This document shows, piece after piece, positions 1 to 7,214 of a stretch of DNA of 29,147 nt (position 1 is the first letter of the stretch; every line of letters begins with the position of its first letter). The stretch spans positions 1 to 29,147 of the IMG/VR virus record IMGVR_UViG_3300022916_000066; one strand, 5' to 3'. This DNA is from a virus. The position numbers and the translations under genes were made by a program. The notes under the pieces are model-generated. The model ran no database searches. It had not been told where the DNA came from and saw only the letters and a program-made list of their open reading frames with translations.

Positions 1-1
1 G

Positions 2-400
2 AATGATGGCCGTGGTGGATGCTCTTATATTCACCACTATGATGGCTGTAAGGAATTAATGCGAGAAGCTGAAGAGGCATGTTTCCTGATGAGAAGTAGA
101 ATCTGCACCGACTTTGGAGAGCCTTTTGAAATTAAATCTACTTTAGATAGTGTTGTTGATGATCTAATCGAAGAGCACCGAAAGAATAAGTTCCAAAAGG
201 CCATGATGAAGGATTGTGAGAAAGGGATTGTTTACGGAGTCAACTGCTATAATTACAATACAATGACATGGAAAGGATTCACAATAGCACAGCTTTTAAA
301 ACATCCAAGAGGGCAAGGAGCATTAGGGAAAGCTATGAATGAGATAAAAGCTGAATTGAAAGATGGGGAACAGATATTCAACACTAATCTTAATTTTTGA
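2..400 (+). CDS. Hypothetical protein, 5' partial
   Basis: The frame is open from base 2 of the window to a TGA at 398-400, so 132 residues are visible and the true start probably lies outside. An internal ATG at 59 would give 113 residues, but no ribosome binding site precedes it and the codons upstream (with Cys, His and Tyr) read as normal protein. The visible part is mixed alpha/beta with a charged helical middle (Asp/Glu/Lys-rich, around EEHRKNKFQKAMM) and a C-terminal segment with LKHPRGQGALGKAM. I do not recognise a family. The next gene begins 8 bases downstream, so it is probably co-transcribed with the small genes that follow. Function unknown. Confidence 0.6.
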   Translation, partial: NDGRGGCSYIHHYDGCKELMREAEEACFLMRSRICTDFGEPFEIKSTLDSVVDDLIEEHRKNKFQKAMMKDCEKGIVYGVNCYNYNTMTWKGFTIAQLLKHPRGQGALGKAMNEIKAELKDGEQIFNTNLNF

Positions 401-407
401 GGGAATC

Positions 408-953
408 ATGGTAGAAATTAAAATCGTAAAAAAAGATGAAGAGTATGCTGTTCAATGGATAGAGAATGGTGTAGTTGACGAGGTAAAAACATACTACACT
501 GATGATAAAGATGATGCAATAGCGACCAAGGCCGAAATAGAAAAGAAAATACCCATCACCAAGGAAGAAATCAAAACCCTGATAGAGAATAGAGGGCTCA
601 CGCTTGTGGACCTGATAGACGTGGTTATTGATATGAATGGCTTTGTTGGAGTAGGGCTGATAAGATTGGCTGATGATGTATCTAATCACATCACCGGAAA
701 GATCAATCCCAATTATCAAAAACCTCAATTAGTGGCTTATGTCATTATTGAGACAGAGAAGGATGATAACGGGGAGTATATCCCCTGTATCGTCAAGGAT
801 GGGGAGAAGGGATACTATAAAACCGATTATAGGTATGGTACTGACTATAACCATGCTAAAGAGTGTGTAGATGCTCTAAATAGAAAACTTGGCCTCAGTG
901 AAAGGGAAGTTATGCGGTTAAGCTGTGAATCCATGTTTGGGAAGAAGTCATGA
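408..953 (+). CDS. Hypothetical phage protein (181 aa)
   Basis: I place the start at the ATG at 408, preceded by GAGGG at 399-403; the frame could extend to 363, but that would overlap the upstream gene by 38 bases and lacks a ribosome binding site. The product is 181 residues: an acidic N-terminal beta-rich part (MVEIKIVKKDEEYAVQW), a helical linker, and a C-terminal segment with YGTDYNHAKECVDALN followed by LGLSEREVMRLSCESMFG. That ending (paired Tyr, a helix, then an S-x-x-S-M type tail) resembles small accessory proteins common in phage genomes without known function. It overlaps the next gene by ATGA, which suggests translational coupling. I do not assign a role. Confidence 0.7.
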   Translation: MVEIKIVKKDEEYAVQWIENGVVDEVKTYYTDDKDDAIATKAEIEKKIPITKEEIKTLIENRGLTLVDLIDVVIDMNGFVGVGLIRLADDVSNHITGKINPNYQKPQLVAYVIIETEKDDNGEYIPCIVKDGEKGYYKTDYRYGTDYNHAKECVDALNRKLGLSEREVMRLSCESMFGKKS

Positions 954-1225
954 GTAATTTCAACAATATGGATGATAGATTCAATGAACGGCTGGAGGAC
1001 CCTATTCCAGCCGTTTGCAGGGGATGTGGTGAGGAATGTGACGAAGGTTTTAAGGCAGGGGAGATTAAGTATCACCATTGGGCAAGAGCAGACATTTACG
1101 GCATATATACCGGCATCTACTGTGATGATTGCTACAATGGAGTATCAGGGAATTATCCTTATCGCAAGGATGAGTATTTTGATACTGCTTACTGTGGGGA
1201 AACAATGGATGAGGAGGATTATTAA
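950..1225 (+). CDS. Small zinc-ribbon-like protein (91 aa)
   Basis: This 91-residue acidic protein starts at the ATG of an ATGA overlap with the upstream stop. It contains two Cys pairs, CRGCGEEC and CDDC, spaced by about 35 residues, a pattern expected of a structural zinc ribbon. The rest is rich in Tyr, Asp and Gly, and the C-terminus is very acidic (ETMDEEDY). Such small zinc-binding proteins in phage accessory regions often bind nucleic acid or a host protein, but nothing here identifies the partner. Its stop shares one base with the start of the next gene (TAATG). The alternative frame over the same DNA gives a less protein-like product and was not chosen. Confidence 0.7.
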   Translation: MSNFNNMDDRFNERLEDPIPAVCRGCGEECDEGFKAGEIKYHHWARADIYGIYTGIYCDDCYNGVSGNYPYRKDEYFDTAYCGETMDEEDY

Positions 1226-1359
1226 TGGCCAAGTCTAAAAAATATCAAATTAACGGCATGGATGTAAAGTTATGGGAGAAATTCAAAACCAAGTGTGCTT
1301 CCAAGGGCAAGACCATGAGGGAAGTAATGATCCAACTGATAAAGGAGTATGTAAAATAA
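1225..1359 (+). CDS. Ribbon-helix-helix DNA-binding protein (44 aa)
   Basis: A 44-residue basic protein starts at the ATG of a TAATG overlap, with GAGGAGG at 1211-1217 as its ribosome binding site. The layout is that of an Arc/CopG-type ribbon-helix-helix protein: a short N-terminal strand (KYQINGMD), a helix (VKLWEKFKTKCASKG), a turn, and a second helix (TMREVMIQLIKEYVK). These proteins dimerise and insert the paired strands into the major groove of short palindromic operators. A perfect 7+7 palindrome lies directly after its stop codon, which makes local regulation plausible. Too short for standard gene-length cut-offs. The family call rests on the pattern only. Confidence 0.7.
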   Translation: MAKSKKYQINGMDVKLWEKFKTKCASKGKTMREVMIQLIKEYVK

Positions 1360-1360
1360 C

Positions 1361-1377
1361 TTTAGGTCACACCTAAA
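1361..1377. promoter_or_regulatory. Perfect palindrome, candidate operator
   Basis: TTTAGGT and ACCTAAA are exact reverse complements separated by CAC. The site begins one base after the stop of the ribbon-helix-helix gene. Its size and symmetry fit a repressor operator; it could also form a short RNA hairpin, but no T-tract follows. Binding by the neighbouring protein is inferred from position only. Confidence 0.45.
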
Positions 1378-1412
1378 ATTCCCATTGCAAAATTTATTCA
1401 GAGGAGGTTATC

Positions 1413-1427
1413 ATGAAACTAACCTGA
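1413..1427 (+). other. Four-codon mini-ORF (MKLT) with strong Shine-Dalgarno
   Basis: GAGGAGGT at 1401-1408 is one of the best ribosome binding sites in the window and stands at proper distance from ATG at 1413. The reading frame is only ATG AAA CTA ACC TGA. It lies between the palindrome and the terminator. It may be a leader peptide, a ribosome-trapping minigene, or the remains of a lost gene. Confidence 0.35.
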
Positions 1428-1433
1428 AAACAG

Positions 1434-1459
1434 AAAAGCCGGTGTAACAACCGGCTTTT
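1434..1459 (+). terminator. Bidirectional intrinsic terminator
   Basis: A stem AAAAGCCGGT / ACCGGCTTTT with a 6-base loop is flanked by an A-tract on the left and TTTTT on the right, so it works as a Rho-independent terminator in both directions. It ends the rightward small-gene operon and also sits at the stop codon of the converging leftward gene (1459-1461). Confidence 0.85.
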
Positions 1460-1650
1460 TACATTTCTTGAGACAATCCCCTTGCCCTCTCCATAAGAGG
1501 TTCCTGATACCTCTTCCAATCCGCTAAAGCCCTTCGACTCGCTTCTTCTCGTGACATGCAACAAGATCGCATGTAATCTTCGGTAGATTTATCAAGGTAT
1601 TCCTTGCGATAGTTTCTGATATCAGCAGAAGTTTTCTCTTTTGTAAACAT
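1459..1650 (-). CDS. Small leftward hypothetical protein (63 aa)
   Basis: This is the only plausible leftward gene in the window. It codes for a 63-residue, highly charged, probably helical protein (KEYLDKSTEDYMRSC, then SREEASRRALADWKRYQE). The stop codon abuts the bidirectional terminator, and no rightward frame competes for this DNA, both of which support a real gene. Against it, no clear Shine-Dalgarno sequence precedes the ATG at 1650, and the upstream leader is AT-rich. No Cys-based metal site or membrane segment is evident (two adjacent Cys at about 30-31 only). The family is unknown. Transcription would diverge from the late operon, leaving its control region in 1651-1745. Confidence 0.45.
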   Translation of the reverse strand: MFTKEKTSADIRNYRKEYLDKSTEDYMRSCCMSREEASRRALADWKRYQEPLMERARGLSQEM

Positions 1651-1745
1651 TTAATGTAGTATTTATTCATGTATTTCCCGACGGTGAAATATAGCATATC
1701 TTTTATTATTAAAAAATAAATTATTAGGTGGTATTAAATTATGGC
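1651..1745. promoter_or_regulatory. AT-rich divergent intergenic region, likely promoter of the late operon
   Basis: Between the leftward gene and the first rightward morphogenesis gene lie 95 bases, with a very AT-rich core at about 1700-1726 and the Shine-Dalgarno AGGTGG at 1726-1731. Transcription of both flanking genes should start here or further out. I see no convincing -35/-10 pair matching the sigma-70 consensus on either strand, so the promoter call is from layout only. Confidence 0.35.
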
Positions 1746-2051
1746 ATGTCAGAATCGGTATCAATCTGCAATAATACCGTAGGATGTGGATGGGGCTGGC
1801 AGACGGGTATAAGCGGAGGCAAGACGGATTATTACCCTCCGGGATATATGCCGACCTTTGGAAAACCCAGGGAAATATGCCCGGCATGTGCCTATAACCT
1901 TCTGTTCCCAACTATACAGGGAATGGCCGTAGCACTTGAATACACTGACCTGACATTAAAACAAAAGCACACGATAATAGAGCAGCACCTAAATATTCCC
2001 AGGGAGACTGTTATTAGAGGGATAGAAGGCAGGAAATATGGCAAAAAATAG
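1746..2051 (+). CDS. Putative zinc-binding protein upstream of terminase (101 aa)
   Basis: The frame gives 101 residues from ATG 1746 (or 107 from GTG 1728). Cys 8, Cys 14, Cys 45 and Cys 48 (CNNTVGC and CPAC) could bind one zinc ion. The C-terminal part (LKQKHTIIEQHLNIPRETV) reads like a helix-turn-helix. The start is uncertain: AGGTGG at 1726-1731 is ideally spaced from an ATG at 1741 in a different frame (a 13-codon ORF) and is 14 bases from ATG 1746. The gene overlaps terS by 14 bases, so it belongs to the packaging operon; a role in DNA packaging or in regulation is possible. No family recognised. Confidence 0.6.
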   Translation: MSESVSICNNTVGCGWGWQTGISGGKTDYYPPGYMPTFGKPREICPACAYNLLFPTIQGMAVALEYTDLTLKQKHTIIEQHLNIPRETVIRGIEGRKYGKK

Positions 2052-2661
2052 ACTGACCGACAAACAAGAGATATTCTGTCAGAAGGTAGTTGAGGGTAAA
2101 TCTCTTTCCGATGCGTACCGCATAGCATATAACACAAAAAAAATGAAAGATACAACGATCAACAGGAACGCCTTTGAGTTGTCAAACAACAGCAAGATTA
2201 CAACAAGACTTGAAGAGCTAAGACAGAGGGCTATGGATAAGCATGACGTAACCGTAGAAGATGTGATCCGGGAGATAATGAAGATTGCTTTTCTAAATAC
2301 TCAGGATTTATTTGATGATAAAGGGGAACTTATCCCTATTCACCTACTCCCCAGGGACACCGCAGCAGCAGTTGCAAGTATGGAAGTCACTCTCTCCAAG
2401 ATTGTGAATGGTAAAGAGGGATCCGCAGACGAATATGAATATCTCAAGAAGATCAAGACCAATGACAAGCTGAAGGGCCTGGAACTATTGGGCCGATACC
2501 TGGCAATGTTCACTGATAAGGTCCTGGACCTAACTCCCAGGGAAGTTATGGAAGAAGCGTACCACGAACAGCAGGCAGAAACAGCAAGAGCCATGTTAGA
2601 GAAGTATAACAAAACAGAGGAACTTACAGTATCCGATGCTGCAATCGAGCCAGCTAACTAA
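2038..2661 (+). CDS. terS: Terminase small subunit
   Basis: The 207-residue product starts with LTDKQEIFCQKVVEGKSLSD AYR-type sequence, the helix-turn-helix region typical of the Terminase_2-like small subunits, with ITTRLEELRQRAMDK closing the N-terminal domain near residue 65. The middle (VEDVIREIMKIAF) and the KIKTNDKLKGLELLGRYLAMF segment match the helical oligomerisation part seen in such subunits, and residues after 170 form a charged tail. The protein recognises phage DNA and feeds it to the large subunit. It overlaps the upstream gene by 14 bases and terL by 26 bases, which fits coupled translation. The length is normal for the family. Confidence 0.88.
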   Translation: MAKNRLTDKQEIFCQKVVEGKSLSDAYRIAYNTKKMKDTTINRNAFELSNNSKITTRLEELRQRAMDKHDVTVEDVIREIMKIAFLNTQDLFDDKGELIPIHLLPRDTAAAVASMEVTLSKIVNGKEGSADEYEYLKKIKTNDKLKGLELLGRYLAMFTDKVLDLTPREVMEEAYHEQQAETARAMLEKYNKTEELTVSDAAIEPAN

Positions 2662-4261
2662 AAACAAACTTCACCCTTATATGATGGCTGACCTGGTGGC
2701 CAAGGGAGTATATACAGAGAAGGAATTCATTGCCTTTGTACATTCCTATAAAAGCAAACCACTTGAATTTTACTGTCCCAACGGCAAACAAGAAGAATTT
2801 ATCAACACAGTGGCTACATGCAACCAGGATGTAGATACCCCGGTGATCCTGGTAACTTATGCCAATGGTGTAGGCAAGACCACAACCTCCATCCAAATTT
2901 TAATGAATTTCATCTATGGGCCTCAAAACGGATGGTTTGACCAACCATTATTCAAAAACTTCCCATATCCAAAACATGCATGGTACTGTTGCACAGCAGA
3001 CGCACTCAAGAACAAAGTGGTGCCTGAGATCGAGAAACTTGCCAAGATGGGCACTTATGTCGGGAACAAGGGTGGAAAGCCTTATACGAGCGAATTTAAG
3101 TTTAATGATGAGTTTTTAGTACACCTCAAGACATTCGACCAGGATCCCAAGACATTTGAATCAGCTGACGTGGGTATTGTTATCCTCGATGAACCATGCC
3201 CGGAAAATATATGGAAGGCTATTAAATCACGTCGTAGAATGGGCTGTATCATCTTATTACCTATGACTCCGCTGTATTGTGATCCATATATAATCGATGA
3301 AGTTGCCGAGGGAGCAGAAAATGACAGAGGTGGATACCATCATTTAGATGCAGAGGTATATGATGCTTGCCAAAAGAGAGGGATAAGGGGACACTTAGAG
3401 GCTGGCATTATTGATTCTATGGTTGCAGATTATGACGATGATGAGTACGCAGCCAGGGCCAAGGGAAAGTTTATGTACTTCTCCAGGTCGATTTATGGCA
3501 GTAATATAAGCAAAGCGAGGCACTTCCGGGATCCTGATGAATTCCCGATACATCCCGAAGCCAAGCTATTACAGATTGTGGATCCCCACGATGGCAGATA
3601 TTCAGCAAGCATATGGATGGCGATTAATCCAGATGGTCGAAGAATAATATTTGATGAATACCCCAGGAGCAAAAAGTCCCCATTCTGGAAGATGCACGGG
3701 AAGCGAACTACCAGCGAAGAGGTCCGGGATTGGATCGCAATGGAGAATCTACACCCATTTATTCAACCTAAAGGCCGGAATGTAGGCAGAGTCCTGGACA
3801 AAAGGTTTGGATGGCAGACCAGGGGAGACACAAATTTCGCAACACTGTACGCAAAAGCCGGTAAAAAGGCAGACTATCCATTCAATTTCAAAGAATCCTA
3901 CAGCATATCAGGTGCAGAGACAGAGATTCAGTATGGGCACAGGATGGTTAGGGAGGCTTTCAGGGACATGCCGGTACCCAATGATCCCAATATTGAGCCA
4001 GGATTAATAATATGGAACACCTGTTATCACACCTGGAACGGGCTATCGCATTATATCAGGAAGATGGAAGTAACCAAGGCAGCAGCAGATAAAGCAGTAG
4101 GCACCGGGATTATAGTAGAGAAGTATAAGGATTTCCCGGATGTAATAAGATATGGAGTATGCACCAGTACACCTCCTCCCAGGCAGACATTCCAGCAGAG
4201 GGAGCAGGAAAGAGTATTGGATGAAGTTTTCAACACTAAAAAGAAAGTGGCACGATGGTAA
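2636..4261 (+). CDS. terL: Terminase large subunit
   Basis: The 541-residue protein shows the two parts of a packaging motor. The ATPase has a Walker A motif at residues 75-83 (YANGVGKTT, a variant P-loop), a Walker B at 181-187 (IVILDEP) with catalytic Glu, and a coupling segment around 203-213 (GCIILLPMTPL). The C-terminal nuclease begins near residue 312, with Asp in LLQIVDPHDG at 317 and strands ASIWMAI and RRIIFDEYP, as in the RNase H-like nuclease of terminases; Asp 389 (RVLDKRFGW) is a further metal-ligand candidate. It pumps DNA through the portal and cuts it. The start overlaps terS by 26 bases with only a weak ribosome site; ATG codons at residues 16-17 are alternatives. Confidence 0.93.
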   Translation: MLQSSQLTKNKLHPYMMADLVAKGVYTEKEFIAFVHSYKSKPLEFYCPNGKQEEFINTVATCNQDVDTPVILVTYANGVGKTTTSIQILMNFIYGPQNGWFDQPLFKNFPYPKHAWYCCTADALKNKVVPEIEKLAKMGTYVGNKGGKPYTSEFKFNDEFLVHLKTFDQDPKTFESADVGIVILDEPCPENIWKAIKSRRRMGCIILLPMTPLYCDPYIIDEVAEGAENDRGGYHHLDAEVYDACQKRGIRGHLEAGIIDSMVADYDDDEYAARAKGKFMYFSRSIYGSNISKARHFRDPDEFPIHPEAKLLQIVDPHDGRYSASIWMAINPDGRRIIFDEYPRSKKSPFWKMHGKRTTSEEVRDWIAMENLHPFIQPKGRNVGRVLDKRFGWQTRGDTNFATLYAKAGKKADYPFNFKESYSISGAETEIQYGHRMVREAFRDMPVPNDPNIEPGLIIWNTCYHTWNGLSHYIRKMEVTKAAADKAVGTGIIVEKYKDFPDVIRYGVCTSTPPPRQTFQQREQERVLDEVFNTKKKVARW

Positions 4262-4461
4262 TAAACGTATTGATGATAAGCATACCTATCTCTATAGCTA
4301 TAGTAGCTTCAGGCATCATAGTAGCCAAAGCTATCAATGTAACTATGGATAGGTATATAAAACACAACAGCTTTGCCGGAAACGTCATTAAAAAGGTGGA
4401 GAATATCCCCCTGAAACCCACGGTGAAGAAGAAAGATGAGAAGGTTAAACAACAATGGTAG
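4255..4461 (+). CDS. Small single-helix membrane protein (68 aa)
   Basis: Translation starts inside the end of terL and ends inside the start of the portal gene (7-base overlaps on both sides), so it is embedded in the packaging operon. Residues 1-27 are strongly hydrophobic (VLMISIPISIAIVASGIIVA) and would form one membrane helix; the remainder is basic (KKVENIPLKPTVKKKDEKVK). No family recognised. It could be a small inner-membrane protein for lysis (holin- or spanin-like) or a membrane anchor for assembly, but the sequence alone does not tell. The tight overlaps and the clean hydrophobic-to-basic layout argue that it is a real gene. Confidence 0.65.
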   Translation: MVINVLMISIPISIAIVASGIIVAKAINVTMDRYIKHNSFAGNVIKKVENIPLKPTVKKKDEKVKQQW

Positions 4462-6500
4462 CCAATGCAATGGAAGCCCTCAAAGTTAATAGTGGCACGA
4501 TAAAATTAGATGAGAAAGACAGAAAGAAAAGGCCGGTAGATGGGAAACCATACGAGGACCAAACTTTATATAATTGGGTCCTGGCAACACATGATTCATT
4601 CCGCAAGCACCTCAATGACAGCAAAGTTATCGCAGATTGGAATAAATGGGTAGCTTATGAGAATACAGATGCCTGGGATGGAAGGCATGGAGTGGCTACC
4701 AGGATGGCAGAGTTTCAATCGAACATGTTATTTGAAGTAACTCAGACCCTTGCAGCAGCAATGACAACAGGAACACCACGGCCAGAGATAAAACCGGACC
4801 CACGATACACAAAACGGGAAGAGATGGAGGCAGCGGTTGAATATGCGAAAGGCTTAAAGCGTGAACTTGTCAGGGTATGGGAAGAAACCAAGATGAAGAG
4901 CAAGCTACGCCAGGGGATCCTTGAATATGGCATAAAGGGTACAACCTGTTACCATGTCCCATTTAACCCCGACACCCAAGAGATAGAACCGGAACCTGAT
5001 GATATTTATGGCTTTCTCCCTGACCCAAATCTATTGTCACCCAGGGATGTGAATAAAAAGCTGTCATATTTCCGCTGTGTGGTAATGACCGTGGATCAAA
5101 TATTCAATACTTATGGAATCAAAGTTAAGTCCATGGGATCAGTTAACAACCTCAAGCAATTCAGAGAGACACAGCAAACTGATAACACCCCTATCAAAGA
5201 TGCAGAGGGAGCAGTAGGAGATACGGAGGATGATGTCAATGGTGGATCCCTGGTATTAGAGTATCACACAACAGACTATACCCTGGAAGAATACGAAGAT
5301 TATAAACTTGATAAAGAGGGGCAGAAGATCAAGGATGAGAACGACGAGCCGGAGATGGTTACGAAAACAAGACCGAAATTTGAAAATGGCCGAGTCCTCA
5401 CGATAGTCAAAGGTCACAAAGATTGGATTATCCAGGATTATCCATGTCCGTATATAGATGGGCCGGAGTTTGTTGTATCCGGGCTCCCACAAACAGGAAA
5501 GCTATTTGGTAGATCAGAGGGCAAAGCGATAGAACCGCACATGAAAGCGATCAATCAGCTGATATCCAATGCACTTGATAACACTGAGTATTTCGGGAAT
5601 CCATTTATGGAAGTCATTGAGGCTTTCCTGTCTGATCCAGCCAATGCCTATGCACCAGGACCAGGAGAAAGAATTCCGGTAAATAAAATAGGGGGCATCC
5701 AACTGCATACCCCGGATCCCATTGCAGCATTTGTTTACAACATGATAGGATTACTCAAAGATGATGCTGATTTAGTCCAGGGAACCACGGATTCATTCAG
5801 AGGGCTCCAATCATCCAGCCAATCCAGTGGAGAAAAGGAGAAGGCTCTTATTGTCCAATCCGGTGGCAGAGTACAGCCGAAGGTTGAGGACATTGTGACA
5901 TTCGTGGAAGATTTCTATAAGCACTGTGCCGATATAGTCCAACATCTGTACTCAGACGATCCAATCCTACAGCAAGTAGAAGATGATGAGGGTGGAAACG
6001 AACAATTCCAGCCATTCAATCCCCAGGAGGGGAGAAATATGCGATTTAACATCACTGTTAAACAAGCATCAATGCTCCCGGTAGATAAACAAGCGTTATT
6101 TGAAGAGGCAGTAGCATTATTTCAACGGGGTGGGATTTCTATTGAACATCTTATTGACCTGGCTCCAACACTCGAAGATAAGAAACGAGCGAAGGAATAT
6201 GTTGCCAAACAGCGACAGGCACAGGAACAGCAGGGCGATCCCGAAGAAGAAGCCCGGATCCAGGAAGAAGTACAGGCCAGGGCAGAAGAGATAATGCAGA
6301 TAGAGGATGAAGATGAGAAGATGCAGGCTCTTGAACAGATGTGGGCCGAGAATCCCGAAGCTACATTCATGGTATTGAACATGCTGGCAGAAGCAGCCCC
6401 GGAAGATAGAGCAGTCAAAGCATTTGTCCAGAACCATGCCCAGGAACTCCAGGCACTTGCAGAACAGATGCAGCAACAGCAGGCACAACCAGCACAGTGA
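4455..6500 (+). CDS. Portal protein
   Basis: This 681-residue protein directly follows terL and has the size and features of a podovirus-type portal. The N-terminal helical part contains WNKWVAYENTDAWDGRHG and FQSNMLFEVTQTLAAAMTTG, followed by the strand-rich wing/stem region (YGFLPDPNLLSPRDV, LVLEYHTTDYTLEEYEDYK) and a stretch INQLISNALDNTEYFGNPFM that fits the stem and crown helices. The last 90 residues are Gln/Glu-rich helices ending QMQQQQAQPAQ, comparable to the C-terminal barrel of P22-like portals. Twelve copies form the channel for DNA entry and exit at one capsid vertex and dock the terminase and adaptor. The start overlaps the upstream gene; the GTG of the next gene overlaps its stop. 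Confidence 0.88.
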   Translation: MVANAMEALKVNSGTIKLDEKDRKKRPVDGKPYEDQTLYNWVLATHDSFRKHLNDSKVIADWNKWVAYENTDAWDGRHGVATRMAEFQSNMLFEVTQTLAAAMTTGTPRPEIKPDPRYTKREEMEAAVEYAKGLKRELVRVWEETKMKSKLRQGILEYGIKGTTCYHVPFNPDTQEIEPEPDDIYGFLPDPNLLSPRDVNKKLSYFRCVVMTVDQIFNTYGIKVKSMGSVNNLKQFRETQQTDNTPIKDAEGAVGDTEDDVNGGSLVLEYHTTDYTLEEYEDYKLDKEGQKIKDENDEPEMVTKTRPKFENGRVLTIVKGHKDWIIQDYPCPYIDGPEFVVSGLPQTGKLFGRSEGKAIEPHMKAINQLISNALDNTEYFGNPFMEVIEAFLSDPANAYAPGPGERIPVNKIGGIQLHTPDPIAAFVYNMIGLLKDDADLVQGTTDSFRGLQSSSQSSGEKEKALIVQSGGRVQPKVEDIVTFVEDFYKHCADIVQHLYSDDPILQQVEDDEGGNEQFQPFNPQEGRNMRFNITVKQASMLPVDKQALFEEAVALFQRGGISIEHLIDLAPTLEDKKRAKEYVAKQRQAQEQQGDPEEEARIQEEVQARAEEIMQIEDEDEKMQALEQMWAENPEATFMVLNMLAEAAPEDRAVKAFVQNHAQELQALAEQMQQQQAQPAQ

Positions 6501-6691
6501 TAGACCTCCTTAAATTCATCCTGGACTATCTCACAGCCATCATAATGCTGATATTCATTTGGGTAACAGCTGTATCTCTATGGAATCTCAAAATAGGGGA
6601 TAATTCCTGGTACTACCCGGCTATATCGATGGCATTACTGTACGGATCCGCAAGACTACACATGAGGGCAAAGGAATGGTCAAGGACATAG
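6497..6691 (+). CDS. Small membrane protein, two predicted helices (64 aa)
   Basis: The start is a GTG that overlaps the portal stop (GTGA). Residues 3-28 (LLKFILDYLTAIIMLIFIWV) and about 39-53 (WYYPAISMALLYGSA) are hydrophobic, giving one clear and one weaker membrane helix, and the C-terminus is basic (HMRAKEWSRT). The size and topology would suit a holin, but no lysozyme gene of the stand-alone type lies next to it, and the neighbours are head genes. It overlaps the next gene by 16 bases. The holin idea is speculative. Confidence 0.6.
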   Translation: MIDLLKFILDYLTAIIMLIFIWVTAVSLWNLKIGDNSWYYPAISMALLYGSARLHMRAKEWSRT

Positions 6692-6927
6692 GAAAAGACA
6701 TGACTAAAATGTTAGATAATATGAAAGACCAGGAGCAGATGTCTTTCACTGATTTTGTCAGGATAAATGATTATGTCATAGTCCCAAAAGAAGAGTGCTC
6801 GAATTGTGGCAACACAGATGGGAACATCTATAATATTGCCTCACCAACAGAGAATATCAAGGAATGGGGTCACACATGCGGAGAATGTGGATCCTACTTC
6901 GCAACAGAATATGAGGTAATCGAATAA
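6676..6927 (+). CDS. Zinc-ribbon protein (83 aa)
   Basis: The 83-residue protein carries CSNCG at 41-45 and CGECG at 68-72, a classical four-Cys zinc ribbon of the rubredoxin or TFIIS kind, with GNIYNIA between. The N-terminal 25 residues form a charged helix (DIGKDMTKMLDNMKDQEQM). It lies in a run of very small overlapping genes between portal and groES. Zinc ribbons in this position usually mediate binding to nucleic acid or protein; there is no catalytic motif. The start at ATG 6676 overlaps the previous gene; the stop shares one base with the next start. Confidence 0.7.
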   Translation: MVKDIGKDMTKMLDNMKDQEQMSFTDFVRINDYVIVPKEECSNCGNTDGNIYNIASPTENIKEWGHTCGECGSYFATEYEVIE

Positions 6928-7214
6928 TGTCAGACTCCTGCATGAAAGAGGAAGCCTCTGCATACAAGAACCGGAGGCAATCACTCCCTAAAAGTGAGAT
7001 ATGCCAGGGGATCAACAGATCAAAGAAGAAGAAGCCTATACGGCTTCTATACTTGTGCAAATATACTAAAAAGTGGCGAACCTGGAAGAGATACAGGTCA
7101 GTAGAGGAGGCACAGGGAGTTATTGATAAACTCCTGGTGAAATGGAGGGTATTCTCCAGGCCATTCAAAGTAACAGATTTTAAGATAATCGAAAATAAAC
7201 AAAGGACACGATAA
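6927..7214 (+). CDS. Small basic hypothetical protein (95 aa)
   Basis: Start and stop each share one base with the neighbouring genes (TAATG). The 95-residue product is strongly basic (KKKKPIRLLYLCKYTKKWRT, then KRYRSVEEAQGVID) and could bind DNA or RNA. The middle has the feel of a small beta-alpha domain: two strands around LLYLCKYTKKWRTWKRY, a helix SVEEAQGVIDKLLVKW, and a last strand FKVTDFKII. I recognise no family. Its place immediately before groES in the same operon suggests co-expression with capsid assembly factors. Confidence 0.6.
   Translation: MSDSCMKEEASAYKNRRQSLPKSEICQGINRSKKKKPIRLLYLCKYTKKWRTWKRYRSVEEAQGVIDKLLVKWRVFSRPFKVTDFKIIENKQRTR

Noticed and set aside
363-407. Upstream extension of the 408-953 gene
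   Set aside because: Would overlap the previous gene by 38 bases and skip the GAGGG site that fits ATG 408.
390-728. Leftward ORF of 112 codons
   Set aside because: Lies antisense to the gene at 408-953; its product is Ile/Tyr/Phe-rich, typical of the reverse of an AT-rich gene, and it lacks a ribosome site.
972-1238. Alternative rightward frame of 88 codons
   Set aside because: Overlaps the 950-1225 gene in another frame; that gene has the ATGA overlap, the Cys pairs and better neighbour coupling.
6117-6488. Two leftward ORFs (123 and 98 codons) opposite the portal C-terminus
   Set aside because: Shadows of the Gln/Glu-rich portal tail; Cys/Leu/Phe/Ser-rich products without start signals.
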